64,000 nucleotides of DNA, taken from positions 60,701 to 124,700 of the forward strand of contig NZ_SDHY01000008.1 of assembly GCF_004118285.1 (NCBI RefSeq), read 5' to 3'. This document shows, piece after piece, positions 45,661-54,749 of the stretch; within the stretch, counting starts at the first letter, position 1, and every line of letters starts with the position of its first letter. Under the pieces are notes generated by a model, which was given only the letters and a program-made list of their open reading frames with translations, searched no databases and had not been told where the DNA came from. The DNA is from Aquirufa rosea (lineage in GTDB: Bacteria; Bacteroidota; Bacteroidia; Cytophagales; Spirosomataceae). The translations under genes were made by a program, and so were the position numbers.

Positions 45661-45690
45661 AAAAGGGGCTGAGTAAACTCAGCCCCTTTT
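45661..45690 (-). terminator. Terminator of the SusCD operon
   Basis: A 13-bp stem (AAAAGGGGCTGAG / CTCAGCCCCTTTT, four-base loop) follows the SusD gene on the minus strand after the palindromic repeat. On that strand it ends in TTTTTTTGC. Confidence 0.88.
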
Positions 45691-45768
45691 GAAAAAATTA
45701 AAGTATTAACCTAAGCCGATTAACAGGAAACTGAATAGGTTTAGAAGATTTTTTTCGTGATTTTCACC

Positions 45769-45801
45769 AACGCTGTCAAGGTTTTAATCCTTGACAGCGT
45801 T
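45769..45801. repeat. 33-bp palindromic dispersed repeat, copy 4
   Basis: Arms AACGCTGTCAAGG and CCTTGACAGCGTT are perfect, with one mismatch nearer the centre. It lies 17 bases beyond the stop of the minus-strand SusD gene and before a conventional terminator, so it is not needed for termination here. The right flank TAGGCAAAAAAC matches that of copy 1. Confidence 0.88.
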
Positions 45802-45817
45802 AGGCAAAAAACAGATC

Positions 45818-47485
45818 TTAATATCCAGGATTTTGTTTCAAATAGCCTGTTAAGTTAGATGCACCATCTATCGCAGTTTGAGGGATTGGGAACAAGCGCA
45901 TGTTTTTATCCTTGTTATCCTTCTCTGTCCAAGAATCCTCATATTTACCAAAACGAATTAAATCCGTTCTGCGTTGATTCTCCCAGTAAAACTCAAATCC
46001 ACGCTCACGAAGCAAGGTGTTCAAGTCGATGCTAGTCAATGCCGGAGCCGGTTTAGTACGAGCGGCACGAACGGCATTTACATCAGCTAAAGCACCTGCT
46101 GCGTCTGATTTACGTAATTTAGCCTCTGCACGCATTAAATAAGCATCAGCCAAACGAATGATTACGATATCAGCTTCACCAAAATTACGTCCTGAAGACG
46201 ATTTCTTAGAGAACTCATATTTTTCCACACGATAACCCGTACTGTAATCGCTACCTGCCGTAGTGAAGTTCACATCCAAGGTATGGATAACCAAAGGATA
46301 AGGTGCCTTACCACGAGTATTGTAAAGTGGTCCAACTTTAAATTTACCATCTGGACACTTCACGAATGCCCCACTTTGGTAAACTAAACCGTACTGTTGG
46401 CCTCTTAAAATACCGCGGTCAATGTTGTAGGAGTTACCATCCACACATTCTACACTTGGATCCACATTTCTTCTGTAAAAACGAGGATCAGCATCAGCTG
46501 GATCTACATTTCCATAAGCACTAGTCCATGAACGATAGAAATCTGGAGTGATGGCAGGACCATCTGTTCCGTTAGCTGCTGGGTAAGCAGGCAATGGACG
46601 TTGGTCATTCGCTAGGGAAAAGTATGCCATACGGTTATGACCATTCAATTCTGCACGCTGATCTACTGCAAAGATTAACTCTTTGTTACCATGGTTATCA
46701 TTTCCGAAAATAGCAAAGTAATCTGGAGAAAGGGCATATTGGCCCGAGCTAATGATCTTTCCTGTGTACTCGATTACCTTATCCATATCCGCGGCAGTAT
46801 GGTTTAAGGTCGCTCCATACGGATCACGATAAGCCGCAGCATTCAAATGTAGTTTGGCTAATAGACCCCAAACAGCGCCTTTGCTAATACGACCTGGACC
46901 AGTGGTAGTTTCTACGATAGGCTCGATGGCAAGTAATTCAGTACGAATATATTCTACTGCCTTGTCGGTTCTCAAAATAGTAGAAACGTCTCCTAAATCT
47001 TCTTTTTGAAAAGCAATACCGAATAAATCCAACATCAACATATTGTAGAATGCACGCATTCCACGTGCCTCAGCAATGTACAAAGTAGCCGATGGGTCTT
47101 TATTCACTTTCAAAGAGTTAATAGCCGTTACCGAACGAGAAATCCCCTGCAATAATAAGTTCCACGTATTACGCACGTTAGGGTCTGTACTTGTCGTCTG
47201 GTGACGATGTAATGACAAATAGATACCATTATCACCCCAGTCAGTTCCTCCACGGTAAGGAAGAATGGCCTCATCGGTCGAAATTTCTGACAAGGCAAAC
47301 AAATTGGTATGCTGGTAAATACTAGGCAATAAAGCATATGCTGGAGCCAAAATTCCATCTGCCGCTTGTTTATCCGTCACGGTAGTGGCATTGTACTCGT
47401 CCAATATAATCTCATTCAAATTGGTACAGCTATAAAAAGCCATCATACCAAAAAGAACTATGGTTATTTTTCCTATCTTTTTCAT
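45818..47485 (-). CDS. SusD/RagB-family glycan-binding lipoprotein
   Basis: Surface lipoprotein that caps the SusC channel and binds the saccharide. The 555-residue precursor has a lipoprotein signal (FGMMAFYSCTNLNE, Cys20). The TPR-rich scaffold is visible in RGMRAFYNMLMLDLFGIAFQKEDLG, GAVWGLLAKLHLNAAAYR and DIVIIRLADAYLMRAEAKLRKSDAAGALADVNAVRAAR, followed by the family's LLRERGFEFYWENQRRTDLIRFGKY and the C-terminal LFPIPQTAID...LKQNPGY. It follows the SusC gene after 13 bases. The ligand cannot be told from sequence. Confidence 0.95.
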   Translation of the reverse strand: MKKIGKITIVLFGMMAFYSCTNLNEIILDEYNATTVTDKQAADGILAPAYALLPSIYQHTNLFALSEISTDEAILPYRGGTDWGDNGIYLSLHRHQTTSTDPNVRNTWNLLLQGISRSVTAINSLKVNKDPSATLYIAEARGMRAFYNMLMLDLFGIAFQKEDLGDVSTILRTDKAVEYIRTELLAIEPIVETTTGPGRISKGAVWGLLAKLHLNAAAYRDPYGATLNHTAADMDKVIEYTGKIISSGQYALSPDYFAIFGNDNHGNKELIFAVDQRAELNGHNRMAYFSLANDQRPLPAYPAANGTDGPAITPDFYRSWTSAYGNVDPADADPRFYRRNVDPSVECVDGNSYNIDRGILRGQQYGLVYQSGAFVKCPDGKFKVGPLYNTRGKAPYPLVIHTLDVNFTTAGSDYSTGYRVEKYEFSKKSSSGRNFGEADIVIIRLADAYLMRAEAKLRKSDAAGALADVNAVRAARTKPAPALTSIDLNTLLRERGFEFYWENQRRTDLIRFGKYEDSWTEKDNKDKNMRLFPIPQTAIDGASNLTGYLKQNPGY

Positions 47486-47498
47486 TTTTGTTTAAGAA

Positions 47499-50400
47499 TT
47501 AAAATGTAAGATTTAAGCCGAAGATGATCGATTTTGCCTTAGGATAACTTAAGTAGTCAATTCCATAAGATAATACACCGTTCATAGAGCTATCCTTGTT
47601 AACTTCTGGATCATATCCATCGTACTTGGTAGCAATCCACAAGTTTTGTCCAGTTACGGATAAGCGTAAAGATGAAATCCATTTGCTAATACCCAATTTC
47701 TGCGTGTCAAATGTGTATCCTAAAGTAGCATTGTTCAGTCGTAAGAAAGCTCCGTCCTTCAAGAAACGAGTAGATACAGGAGCGGCATTACTGTTAGATT
47801 CTTTGGAATCTGCAAATGCAGCAGGCGTTGTATTGGAGTTTTTGGCAATTTTCAACTTATAGAATGCTGAGTTAGCTGTATTGTCATAAATTTTATTTCC
47901 AGCCACTCCGTTGAACTGTAAGGATAAATCAAATCCTTTGTAAGCTAAATTACCAAAGAAGTTATATTGTGTGGTAGGCAATGCCGTCCCAGCAGCAATA
48001 CGATCCTTGTCAGTAACTACACCGTCACCATCTACATCACGATAAACGCTCATTCCTTTATCATCAAATCCAATAAATTCTTTCAAGAAGAATGTACCGA
48101 TAGGCTGACCATTGATATAGCCGTTGATAGTAGCAGATGTCAAACCAGATCCAGAGGCAGAACCCGAAGGAATTACTGTATAAGGAGAACCTACAACTTC
48201 ATTTTTGATTAAAGTTAAGTTACCTCCTAAGCTATATTTCCAACCTGTTTCTGTAGTACCCTTGTACTCTAAATCTAATTCAACCCCGCTGTTATTGATC
48301 TTCATATCCTTCACGTTAGCCCAAACAGAAGAAGCTGGTTGAACTGGGTCTGCAGGAATTACCTCCAATAACATATTGTTAGACACTTTATTGAAGTAGT
48401 CAATTGATCCAGAGAATGCTCCGTTACCGAAAGCAAAATCCAAACCTACGTTACTCTGTGTAGAAACCTCCCACTGTATATCAGGGTTAGCTAAACGAGA
48501 GTAAGTAATACCTGATGGGAAGGTGGAAGTTGCATCCAAAGGATATGAAGTAGTTCCAGAGATTGTCGAAGTAAACAATGGTTGAGTAATCTTAGATGGA
48601 ATCTCTTGGTTACCCGTTTGTCCCCAACCAGCACGTAATTTCAAGTTGCTGATGCTCGTATTCTTCAAGAAAGCCTCCTCGGACAATCTCCATCCCAAAG
48701 AAAATGATGGGAAAATACCGTATTTGTTATTTGCTCCAAATTTAGAGGACCCGTCAGCACGTACTGTAGCTGTTACTAAGTACTTGTCTTTATATTGGTA
48801 GTTGAAACGTCCAAAATAAGACTGTAACTCATTGATAAAGGCAGAACCTCCTGGCTTATTTGTCGCCATGGTTAATTCTTGACCTACCCCTGGATTATAA
48901 ATTGGATCAATAGGCAAATCAGCTGGGAATTTGTTAATACTCCAGTTACGGTATTGAACCTTAATCTTTTGGTAAGAATGACCAATCAATGCAGAGAAAT
49001 TATGATCCCCTTGATCGTAGGTATAAGTTAAATAATTCTCAATCAATCGGTTATTATTACTAGCCAAATAAGAGTCTAAACGACCATCTTGTTTTGGAAT
49101 ATTACTACCTAATGAAACCACGTCACGGTTAGAAGTAGAATTATCTAAACCAAAGTTTAAACGATACACTAAACCTTTTACGATTTTCAAGGATGGTGAA
49201 ATACTGGCCAAAGTACGATTAATCGTCGTATTATCTTTAAATAAAGTCAATCCTAACAATGGGTTAGATGCCGTGGCATAACGAGCCAAAGAACCGTCTG
49301 CTGCATAAGCTGGAAGCGTAGGGTTATTGGAAATTGCAGTTCCTAATAAACCTTCAATCGATGGACGCTCGTTGTTTGTATTAGTTACGTTGATGTTAGC
49401 ATCTACTACCAAACGGTCATCCCAAAACTTCTGAGTTACATTGATACGACCTGTATAACGATCCAATTGATTGTTTTTCAAAATACCCTGTTGAGCTTGA
49501 GCTCCAAAAGAAGCATAGTAAGAAAGCTTATTGGCTCCTCCACCTAAACTAAGGTTATAGTTCTGTGTAATGGCTTCACGAGTAACTTCTTTTTGCCAAT
49601 CTGTATTTCCTCCAAAATCTTCCAAATTACCTCCATTGGCAACTACTTGCTTACGGAATTCAGATGGAGATAAAACAGGTAATGCTCTGGCAATGTTGGA
49701 AATACCTAAACTTGAGTTAAAATTCAACGTCGAAACGCCAGCTTTACCTTTTTTAGTAGTAATTAATACTACCCCGTTAGCCCCACGAGCACCATAAATA
49801 GCTGTTGCCGAAGCGTCTTTCAACACGTCAATGGTCTCGATATCTTGAGGATTTAGGAAGTTCAAAGGGTTTCCTCCTCCAGTACTTGAATTATCTAAGG
49901 CTAAACCATCAATTACAAATAAGGGTGTACTTCCCGTACGAATACCTCCAGGTCCACGGATGGTAATACCTTGATTACCTCCTGGCTCTCCTGTAGCGGA
50001 TGTTACGTTTACACCTGCCACTTTACCTTGAAGCAATTGCTCAGGTGAGTTGATGATACCTTTATTAAACGCTGCGCTCTGTACTGACTTCACAGAACCT
50101 GTTACGTCACGCTTATTTTGAGTACCGTAACCTACAACCACCACCTGTGCTAAATCAGCAGCATTGGCTACCATAGCAATTTCTATGGAAGTTCTTCCCC
50201 CAACAGTTACTTCCTGTGAGGCGTAGCCAAGATAACGAACCACTAAAACAGAGTTATCATTCGGAACAGAAATGGTAAATGCTCCATTTACATCCGTGCT
50301 AACTCCTTTGGAAGTACCTTTTAGAATCACGTTTCCGCCGATGAGTGCTTCCTTGGTGGTAGCATCAATCAATCGACCTTTAATTTGTTTACCCGCTTGC

Positions 50401-50516
50401 GCATTCACCTCGAATGCTCCAAGCATGAATATGCTAGCAACGAAAAATAGTACTATTCTAGTACCTACATTCCGAAACCAAGCACATCCCAATGGATCGT
50501 GTAAGTGTTTTTTCAT
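47499..50516 (-). CDS. SusC/RagA-family TonB-dependent outer-membrane transporter
   Basis: A 1005-residue receptor: long signal peptide (to about residue 40, ending FEVNAQA), a carboxypeptidase D-like regulatory domain (about 43-120, IKGRLIDATTKEALIGGNVILKGTSKG), the TonB box/plug (VVVGYGTQNKRDVTGSVKSV; LLQGKVAGVNVTSATGEPGG; TPLFVIDGL; IETIDVLKDASATAIYGARGANGVVLITTKKGK) and a 22-strand barrel ending in an aromatic residue (IIFGLNLTF). The lead NERxxxSusC motif order is as expected. It imports what SusD binds, driven by TonB-ExbBD. Its leader carries the LacI-type operator described at 50605. Confidence 0.96.
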   Translation of the reverse strand: MKKHLHDPLGCAWFRNVGTRIVLFFVASIFMLGAFEVNAQAGKQIKGRLIDATTKEALIGGNVILKGTSKGVSTDVNGAFTISVPNDNSVLVVRYLGYASQEVTVGGRTSIEIAMVANAADLAQVVVVGYGTQNKRDVTGSVKSVQSAAFNKGIINSPEQLLQGKVAGVNVTSATGEPGGNQGITIRGPGGIRTGSTPLFVIDGLALDNSSTGGGNPLNFLNPQDIETIDVLKDASATAIYGARGANGVVLITTKKGKAGVSTLNFNSSLGISNIARALPVLSPSEFRKQVVANGGNLEDFGGNTDWQKEVTREAITQNYNLSLGGGANKLSYYASFGAQAQQGILKNNQLDRYTGRINVTQKFWDDRLVVDANINVTNTNNERPSIEGLLGTAISNNPTLPAYAADGSLARYATASNPLLGLTLFKDNTTINRTLASISPSLKIVKGLVYRLNFGLDNSTSNRDVVSLGSNIPKQDGRLDSYLASNNNRLIENYLTYTYDQGDHNFSALIGHSYQKIKVQYRNWSINKFPADLPIDPIYNPGVGQELTMATNKPGGSAFINELQSYFGRFNYQYKDKYLVTATVRADGSSKFGANNKYGIFPSFSLGWRLSEEAFLKNTSISNLKLRAGWGQTGNQEIPSKITQPLFTSTISGTTSYPLDATSTFPSGITYSRLANPDIQWEVSTQSNVGLDFAFGNGAFSGSIDYFNKVSNNMLLEVIPADPVQPASSVWANVKDMKINNSGVELDLEYKGTTETGWKYSLGGNLTLIKNEVVGSPYTVIPSGSASGSGLTSATINGYINGQPIGTFFLKEFIGFDDKGMSVYRDVDGDGVVTDKDRIAAGTALPTTQYNFFGNLAYKGFDLSLQFNGVAGNKIYDNTANSAFYKLKIAKNSNTTPAAFADSKESNSNAAPVSTRFLKDGAFLRLNNATLGYTFDTQKLGISKWISSLRLSVTGQNLWIATKYDGYDPEVNKDSSMNGVLSYGIDYLSYPKAKSIIFGLNLTF

Positions 50517-50604
50517 GAATTGATTTTTTGAAATGGTAACTTTTGGGATTTAAAATTTTTGAAATTTACCTATTATTAATTGTAATTTCTTCACAAAATT
50601 TTAC

Positions 50605-50616
50605 GCAAACGTTTGC
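50605..50616. promoter_or_regulatory. LacI-family operator upstream of susC
   Basis: The 12-base perfect palindrome GCAAACGTTTGC is the classical core of LacI/GalR-family binding sites (central CG, AAACGTTT). It lies 89 bases upstream of the SusC start codon and 84 bases after the LacI-family gene ends, so it is well placed to let that regulator control SusCD. Confidence 0.8.
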
Positions 50617-50699
50617 ATTTGAGGTCAAGTTGTGATTACAATCGCGCAAAGGTAGACTTGAGCATTGACATCGCCATGTTTTACCGTATTAAGCTATTG

Positions 50700-51728
50700 T
50701 TAATTCATCATAACACGAAGAGAGGAATCCCGGATCATCAATTTAGGATCTAAGGAAATGGTAATAGGACTTTTATTGTGAGTCTTTTTAGACAAAAACA
50801 ATTTAGCCGCCTCCTCCCCAATTCTCCTACTTTGTCTTGATACAGAACTTAAAGGAGGATATCCAAAACTAGCCAAAGGAATATCATCAAAACCAACTAT
50901 AGCAACATCCTGAGGAATTGAAATGCCCAAATCTCTCAGTACATGCATAGCGGCCAGGCAAACTTCATCATTCACTCCAAATATCCCATCCGGTTTCTGA
51001 TCCAATTGCATCAGATTTCGTGTTGCCGCAATGGCACTTTCAGCGGAAAAGTGAACATATTGAATCCATTTTTCCTCTACCTTCCTTCCATGAGCCAATA
51101 AACAATCTTGATATCCCAAAAAACGTTGCTTGGAAACACTAATACCAGAAGGGCCATGTAAATGAGCGATTCGTAGACAACCCATATCAATTAAATGCTT
51201 AGTAGCCATGTAGGCCCCTTGGTAATCATCCGTTACTACTCGGTCAGAAGCTACACCATGATTCGGACGATCAATAAAAATCACAGGTAAAGACCGCTGG
51301 ATTACCCGATCTATGTGCTCACCTAATTGTTGATCATAACTTTCTTGGGCCATGGAAATGAACAAACCATCCACGCGGTTCGCCAGCAACCTATCTATGT
51401 ATTCCTTTTCTATCGTATGTGACTCATTGCTCACACATATATTTAATAAGTAGCCAGATTTCAAGAGGATATCTTCCAGCCCTTCTAACATGGAAGATTC
51501 ATGAAAATGGGTGATGGAAGGCAAAATTAACCCCAATGTCATGGAACAATTGTTCAACAAACTTAGGGAAAGCGTGTTTTTTTGATAGCCTACTTTTAGG
51601 GCATACTCCTGTATCGTTTTACGGGTTTCAATATTGATAGCAGGATGATCATTCAATGCGCGCGAGATAGTGGAGGGCGCACATTTAAATTTTTTTGCAA
51701 TATCCTTTATAGAAACAGAATTATTCAA
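50700..51728 (-). CDS. LacI-family transcriptional regulator
   Basis: A 342-residue repressor with the family's N-terminal helix-turn-helix and hinge: SIKDIAKKFKCAPSTISRALNDHPAINIETRKTIQEYALKVGYQKN (about residues 5-50), and a periplasmic-binding-protein-like effector domain (LGLILPSITHFHESSMLEGLEDIL, VDGLFISMAQES, AIVGFDDIPLASFGYPPLSSVSR). It should bind the GCAAACGTTTGC site between itself and susC and respond to a sugar or derivative. Its divergent neighbour is the MHS transporter across 176 bases, so it may also control the five-gene plus-strand operon, though no second palindrome was seen. Confidence 0.93.
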   Translation of the reverse strand: MNNSVSIKDIAKKFKCAPSTISRALNDHPAINIETRKTIQEYALKVGYQKNTLSLSLLNNCSMTLGLILPSITHFHESSMLEGLEDILLKSGYLLNICVSNESHTIEKEYIDRLLANRVDGLFISMAQESYDQQLGEHIDRVIQRSLPVIFIDRPNHGVASDRVVTDDYQGAYMATKHLIDMGCLRIAHLHGPSGISVSKQRFLGYQDCLLAHGRKVEEKWIQYVHFSAESAIAATRNLMQLDQKPDGIFGVNDEVCLAAMHVLRDLGISIPQDVAIVGFDDIPLASFGYPPLSSVSRQSRRIGEEAAKLFLSKKTHNKSPITISLDPKLMIRDSSLRVMMN

Positions 51729-51904
51729 CGATCAATTATATTGGTAATCACTTCAAATATATCATTTTTTTCATTCAAGTTCCGAATGAATTCAAGAGAT
51801 ATACAAGCCCTTAAATCAAGTTCGTACAAGAGCCCTATTCATTTTTCAAATTAGGATATTCAAGGCAATATTGTTAATTTCATATTTTATAAACCTATAA
51901 TTAT

Positions 51905-53275
51905 ATGACTACTTCGAATGTAGAATTCGATAACAATAAAATCCCCGTTAAAAAACTTTGGCAAGTCATCATTGCTTCCTCTGTTGGAACCGTCATTGAA
52001 TGGTATGATTTCTATATTTTTGGTAGCCTATCAGCCATCATTTCCCTTTCCTTTTTCCCAAAAGATGACCCCACAGCAGCATTCATTTCAACCCTAGCGG
52101 CATTTGGAGCAGGATTTGTTGCCCGTCCTTTTGGTGGTATCATTTTTGGTCGCTTAGGAGACCGAATAGGCCGAAAATATACTTTCCTTTTGACACTGAT
52201 CTTGATGGGGGGATCTACCTTTGCCATTGCATTTATACCCAGCTATTCTGAAATCGGATTAATAGCGCCTTCCATATTGTTACTATTACGTATCATTCAA
52301 GGCCTGGCATTGGGCGGCGAATATGGAGGTGCAGCAACCTACGTGGCAGAATATGCTCCTGATGCTCATCGAGGAAAATATACTGCCTATATTCAGACCA
52401 CCGCCACGCTTGGTTTTTTTGTTTCCATCATCGTCATATTGATTTGTCAAAAAATCATGGGCGATTCTGAATTTAAGGTCTGGGGATGGAGAATTCCCTT
52501 TGCACTATCTGGTTTATTGGTCGTTGTCTCCTATTTCATTCGTAGAAATATGCATGAATCTCCCCTTTTTGCCCGGTTGAAAAAAGAAGGAAGATTATCT
52601 GAAAATCCTTTAAAAGAAGCTTTTGCTAGCAAAGCAAATCGTCGATTAATGCTCATTGCTATGTTTGGGGCCATCGTAGGACAGGGTGTGGTGTGGCATA
52701 CCGGTCAATTTTACGCTCAAATCTTCATCAATAAGATTCTGATGGTGGATTTTACCACGACCAACTTAATCATTGCAGCTTCTTTGGTCGTAGGCACTCC
52801 ACTATTTGTGGTATTTGGAAGTTTATCTGACCGTATTGGACGGAAAAAAATCATGTTAGGAGGAATGGCATTGGCCTCCATTTTATATTATCCCTTGTTT
52901 GCCTGGATGTCTGATATTGTTAGCCAAGAGGGAACTTTAGTAGATGGAGCTTATCACTTAACTCAAATTGGCACCATAAAATTAGCTTTCATTTGCATAC
53001 TTTTAGTCACTTTTGCAGCCATGGCCTATGGGCCAATTGCCGCATTTTTAGTTGAACTTTTCCCAACTAAAATTCGATATACCTCCTTATCTATCCCTTA
53101 CCATTTTGCTAATGGGGTATTTGGGGGATGTGCCCCTTTTGTGGCTACCTGGTTAGGTGCCATTACTCATTCTAATTTTTCCGGTATATTTTATCCCATT
53201 ACCCTAGCAGCTATCACAGTCCTAGTAGGTACTGTTTATTTACCAGAAACCAAAGGTCGTGCTATAATGGATTAA
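51905..53275 (+). CDS. MFS transporter, metabolite:H+ symporter (MHS) family
   Basis: A 456-residue inner-membrane protein with about 12 helices. The start VGTVIEWYDFYIFGSLSAII, motif A GRLGDRIGRKYTF between TM2 and TM3, and GSLSDRIGRKKIM in the second half identify the MHS subgroup, which takes up small acids such as 2-oxoglutarate, citrate, shikimate or betaines with protons. TM4 has the GLALGGEYGGAATYVAEYAP segment of the subgroup. It is the first gene of the plus-strand cluster (four bases before the DUF1501 gene). The substrate is likely an organic acid produced by the exported enzymes encoded downstream, which is inference. Confidence 0.92.
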   Translation: MTTSNVEFDNNKIPVKKLWQVIIASSVGTVIEWYDFYIFGSLSAIISLSFFPKDDPTAAFISTLAAFGAGFVARPFGGIIFGRLGDRIGRKYTFLLTLILMGGSTFAIAFIPSYSEIGLIAPSILLLLRIIQGLALGGEYGGAATYVAEYAPDAHRGKYTAYIQTTATLGFFVSIIVILICQKIMGDSEFKVWGWRIPFALSGLLVVVSYFIRRNMHESPLFARLKKEGRLSENPLKEAFASKANRRLMLIAMFGAIVGQGVVWHTGQFYAQIFINKILMVDFTTTNLIIAASLVVGTPLFVVFGSLSDRIGRKKIMLGGMALASILYYPLFAWMSDIVSQEGTLVDGAYHLTQIGTIKLAFICILLVTFAAMAYGPIAAFLVELFPTKIRYTSLSIPYHFANGVFGGCAPFVATWLGAITHSNFSGIFYPITLAAITVLVGTVYLPETKGRAIMD

Positions 53276-53279
53276 TGAA

Positions 53280-54749
53280 ATGAATAAACTCTTAGAAGAA
53301 GCTATCCAAAGGGAAGCCCAACTGGCCACAAGAAGACACTTTCTAAGTAGTCTAGGGACAGGAATTGGCTCGCTGGCCTTAGGTAGCTTTTTGAGTAATT
53401 GCAGTTCTAAGGATTCCGTATCATTTGAATCCCCTTTGGCGGCTAAAAGTTCTCCCAAGCTAAGAAAAGCAAAATCCGTTATTTTTCTTCACATGGCAGG
53501 AGCTCCTTCCCAATTGGAGCTTTTTGATTATAAGCCTAGCTTAGCCAAGTTTGATGGCAAAGAATGCCCCCAAGAATTGTTGGCAGGTAAAAAGTTTGCC
53601 TTCATCCGTGGAGTCCCTAATTTGCTAGGACCTAAGGCCAACTTCAAGCAAAGAGGACAGTCAGGGCACTGGATTTCCGATTATCTACCTCATCTAGCCA
53701 GTCAGGCAGATCGTGTAAGTTTTTTGAAAGGGATGTACACTGACCAGTTCAATCATGCTCCGGCACAATTATTAATGCACACAGGTTCTGCCCGCTTAGG
53801 CCGACCGAGCATGGGATCCTGGGTGAGCTATGGTTTAGGGACTGAAAATCAAAACCTACCAGGTTTTGTGGTACTAGCATCCGGAGGTAAAAACCCAGAT
53901 GCAGGGAAGTCTGCCTGGGGAAGTGGCTTCTTGCCCTCTATATACCAAGGTGTACAATGTAGGTCCGAAGGAGAACCCATCCTGTTTATCCAAAACCCAA
54001 AAGGGATGAGCACAGATATCCGAAAGGCAAGTATTGAGGCCATCAATAAAATCAACCAAGAGACATACGAGGAAATAGGTGACCCAGAAACAGTAGCCCG
54101 CATTGCCCAATACGAAATGGCCTACAAAATGCAGAGCTCTGTTCCCGAGGTCATGGACATCAACAAAGAACCTGCTTATATCCATGAAATGTATGGTACG
54201 GAACCAGGGAAAGAATCTTTTGCCAACAACTGTTTATTGGCCAGAAAATTAGTGGAAAAAGGGGTTAGATTTGTTCAGCTTTTCGACTGGGGCTGGGATA
54301 CGCATGGAACGGGCTTGGATGGTTCCGTAGATTATGGTTTACATCAAAAATGTAGACAAATAGACCAGGCAACCACTGCTTTATTGGTTGATTTAGAACA
54401 AAGAGGTCTATTGGACGAAACTTTGGTAGTTTGGGGAGGAGAATTCGGAAGAACACCGATGCAAGAAAATAGGGAGGGCAAAAAACTTGCCTATTTTGGA
54501 AGAGACCATCATACAGAAGCCTTTACCATGTGGTTAGCCGGAGGAGGAATCAAGCCTGGCATTTCTCACGGAGAAACTGATGATTTGGGTTATTCTACCA
54601 TTTCAGGCAAAACCTCTGTGTATGACCTTCAAGCAACGATTTTGCAATGCTTAGGATTCAATCACGAAGAGTTTACCTATCCATTCCAAGGTAGAAACTT
54701 TCGACTAACAGATGTATTTGGCCAAGTTATTGACCCGATTTTGGCATGA
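53280..54749 (+). CDS. DUF1501 protein, Tat-exported
   Basis: The 489-residue protein has a long twin-arginine leader (TRRHFLSSLGTGIGSLALGSFLSNCSS, residues 19-45) ending in a cysteine that could be lipidated. The rest matches the DUF1501 family, an alkaline-phosphatase/sulfatase-like fold: SVIFLHMAGAPSQLELFDYKP near the start, DWGWDTHGTG, VVWGGEFGRTPMQE and GRDHHTEAFTMWLAGGGIKPG with possible metal ligands Asp/His. No biochemical activity is established for the family. It overlaps the next gene by four bases (ATGA), so the two are translationally coupled, as with the DUF1501-DUF1549/1553 pair of Planctomycetes. Confidence 0.93.
   Translation: MNKLLEEAIQREAQLATRRHFLSSLGTGIGSLALGSFLSNCSSKDSVSFESPLAAKSSPKLRKAKSVIFLHMAGAPSQLELFDYKPSLAKFDGKECPQELLAGKKFAFIRGVPNLLGPKANFKQRGQSGHWISDYLPHLASQADRVSFLKGMYTDQFNHAPAQLLMHTGSARLGRPSMGSWVSYGLGTENQNLPGFVVLASGGKNPDAGKSAWGSGFLPSIYQGVQCRSEGEPILFIQNPKGMSTDIRKASIEAINKINQETYEEIGDPETVARIAQYEMAYKMQSSVPEVMDINKEPAYIHEMYGTEPGKESFANNCLLARKLVEKGVRFVQLFDWGWDTHGTGLDGSVDYGLHQKCRQIDQATTALLVDLEQRGLLDETLVVWGGEFGRTPMQENREGKKLAYFGRDHHTEAFTMWLAGGGIKPGISHGETDDLGYSTISGKTSVYDLQATILQCLGFNHEEFTYPFQGRNFRLTDVFGQVIDPILA

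Noticed and set aside
3817..45801. The four palindromes as attachment sites bounding one mobile island
   Set aside because: They bound core genes (rpsA, uvrB, recF, gpmI), are unevenly spaced, and no integrase or transposase is present, so dispersed small elements are the better reading.
51729..51904. Search for a second LacI operator between the regulator and the MHS transporter
   Set aside because: No palindrome with central CG or similarity to GCAAACGTTTGC was found, so joint control of the plus-strand cluster is not claimed from sequence.
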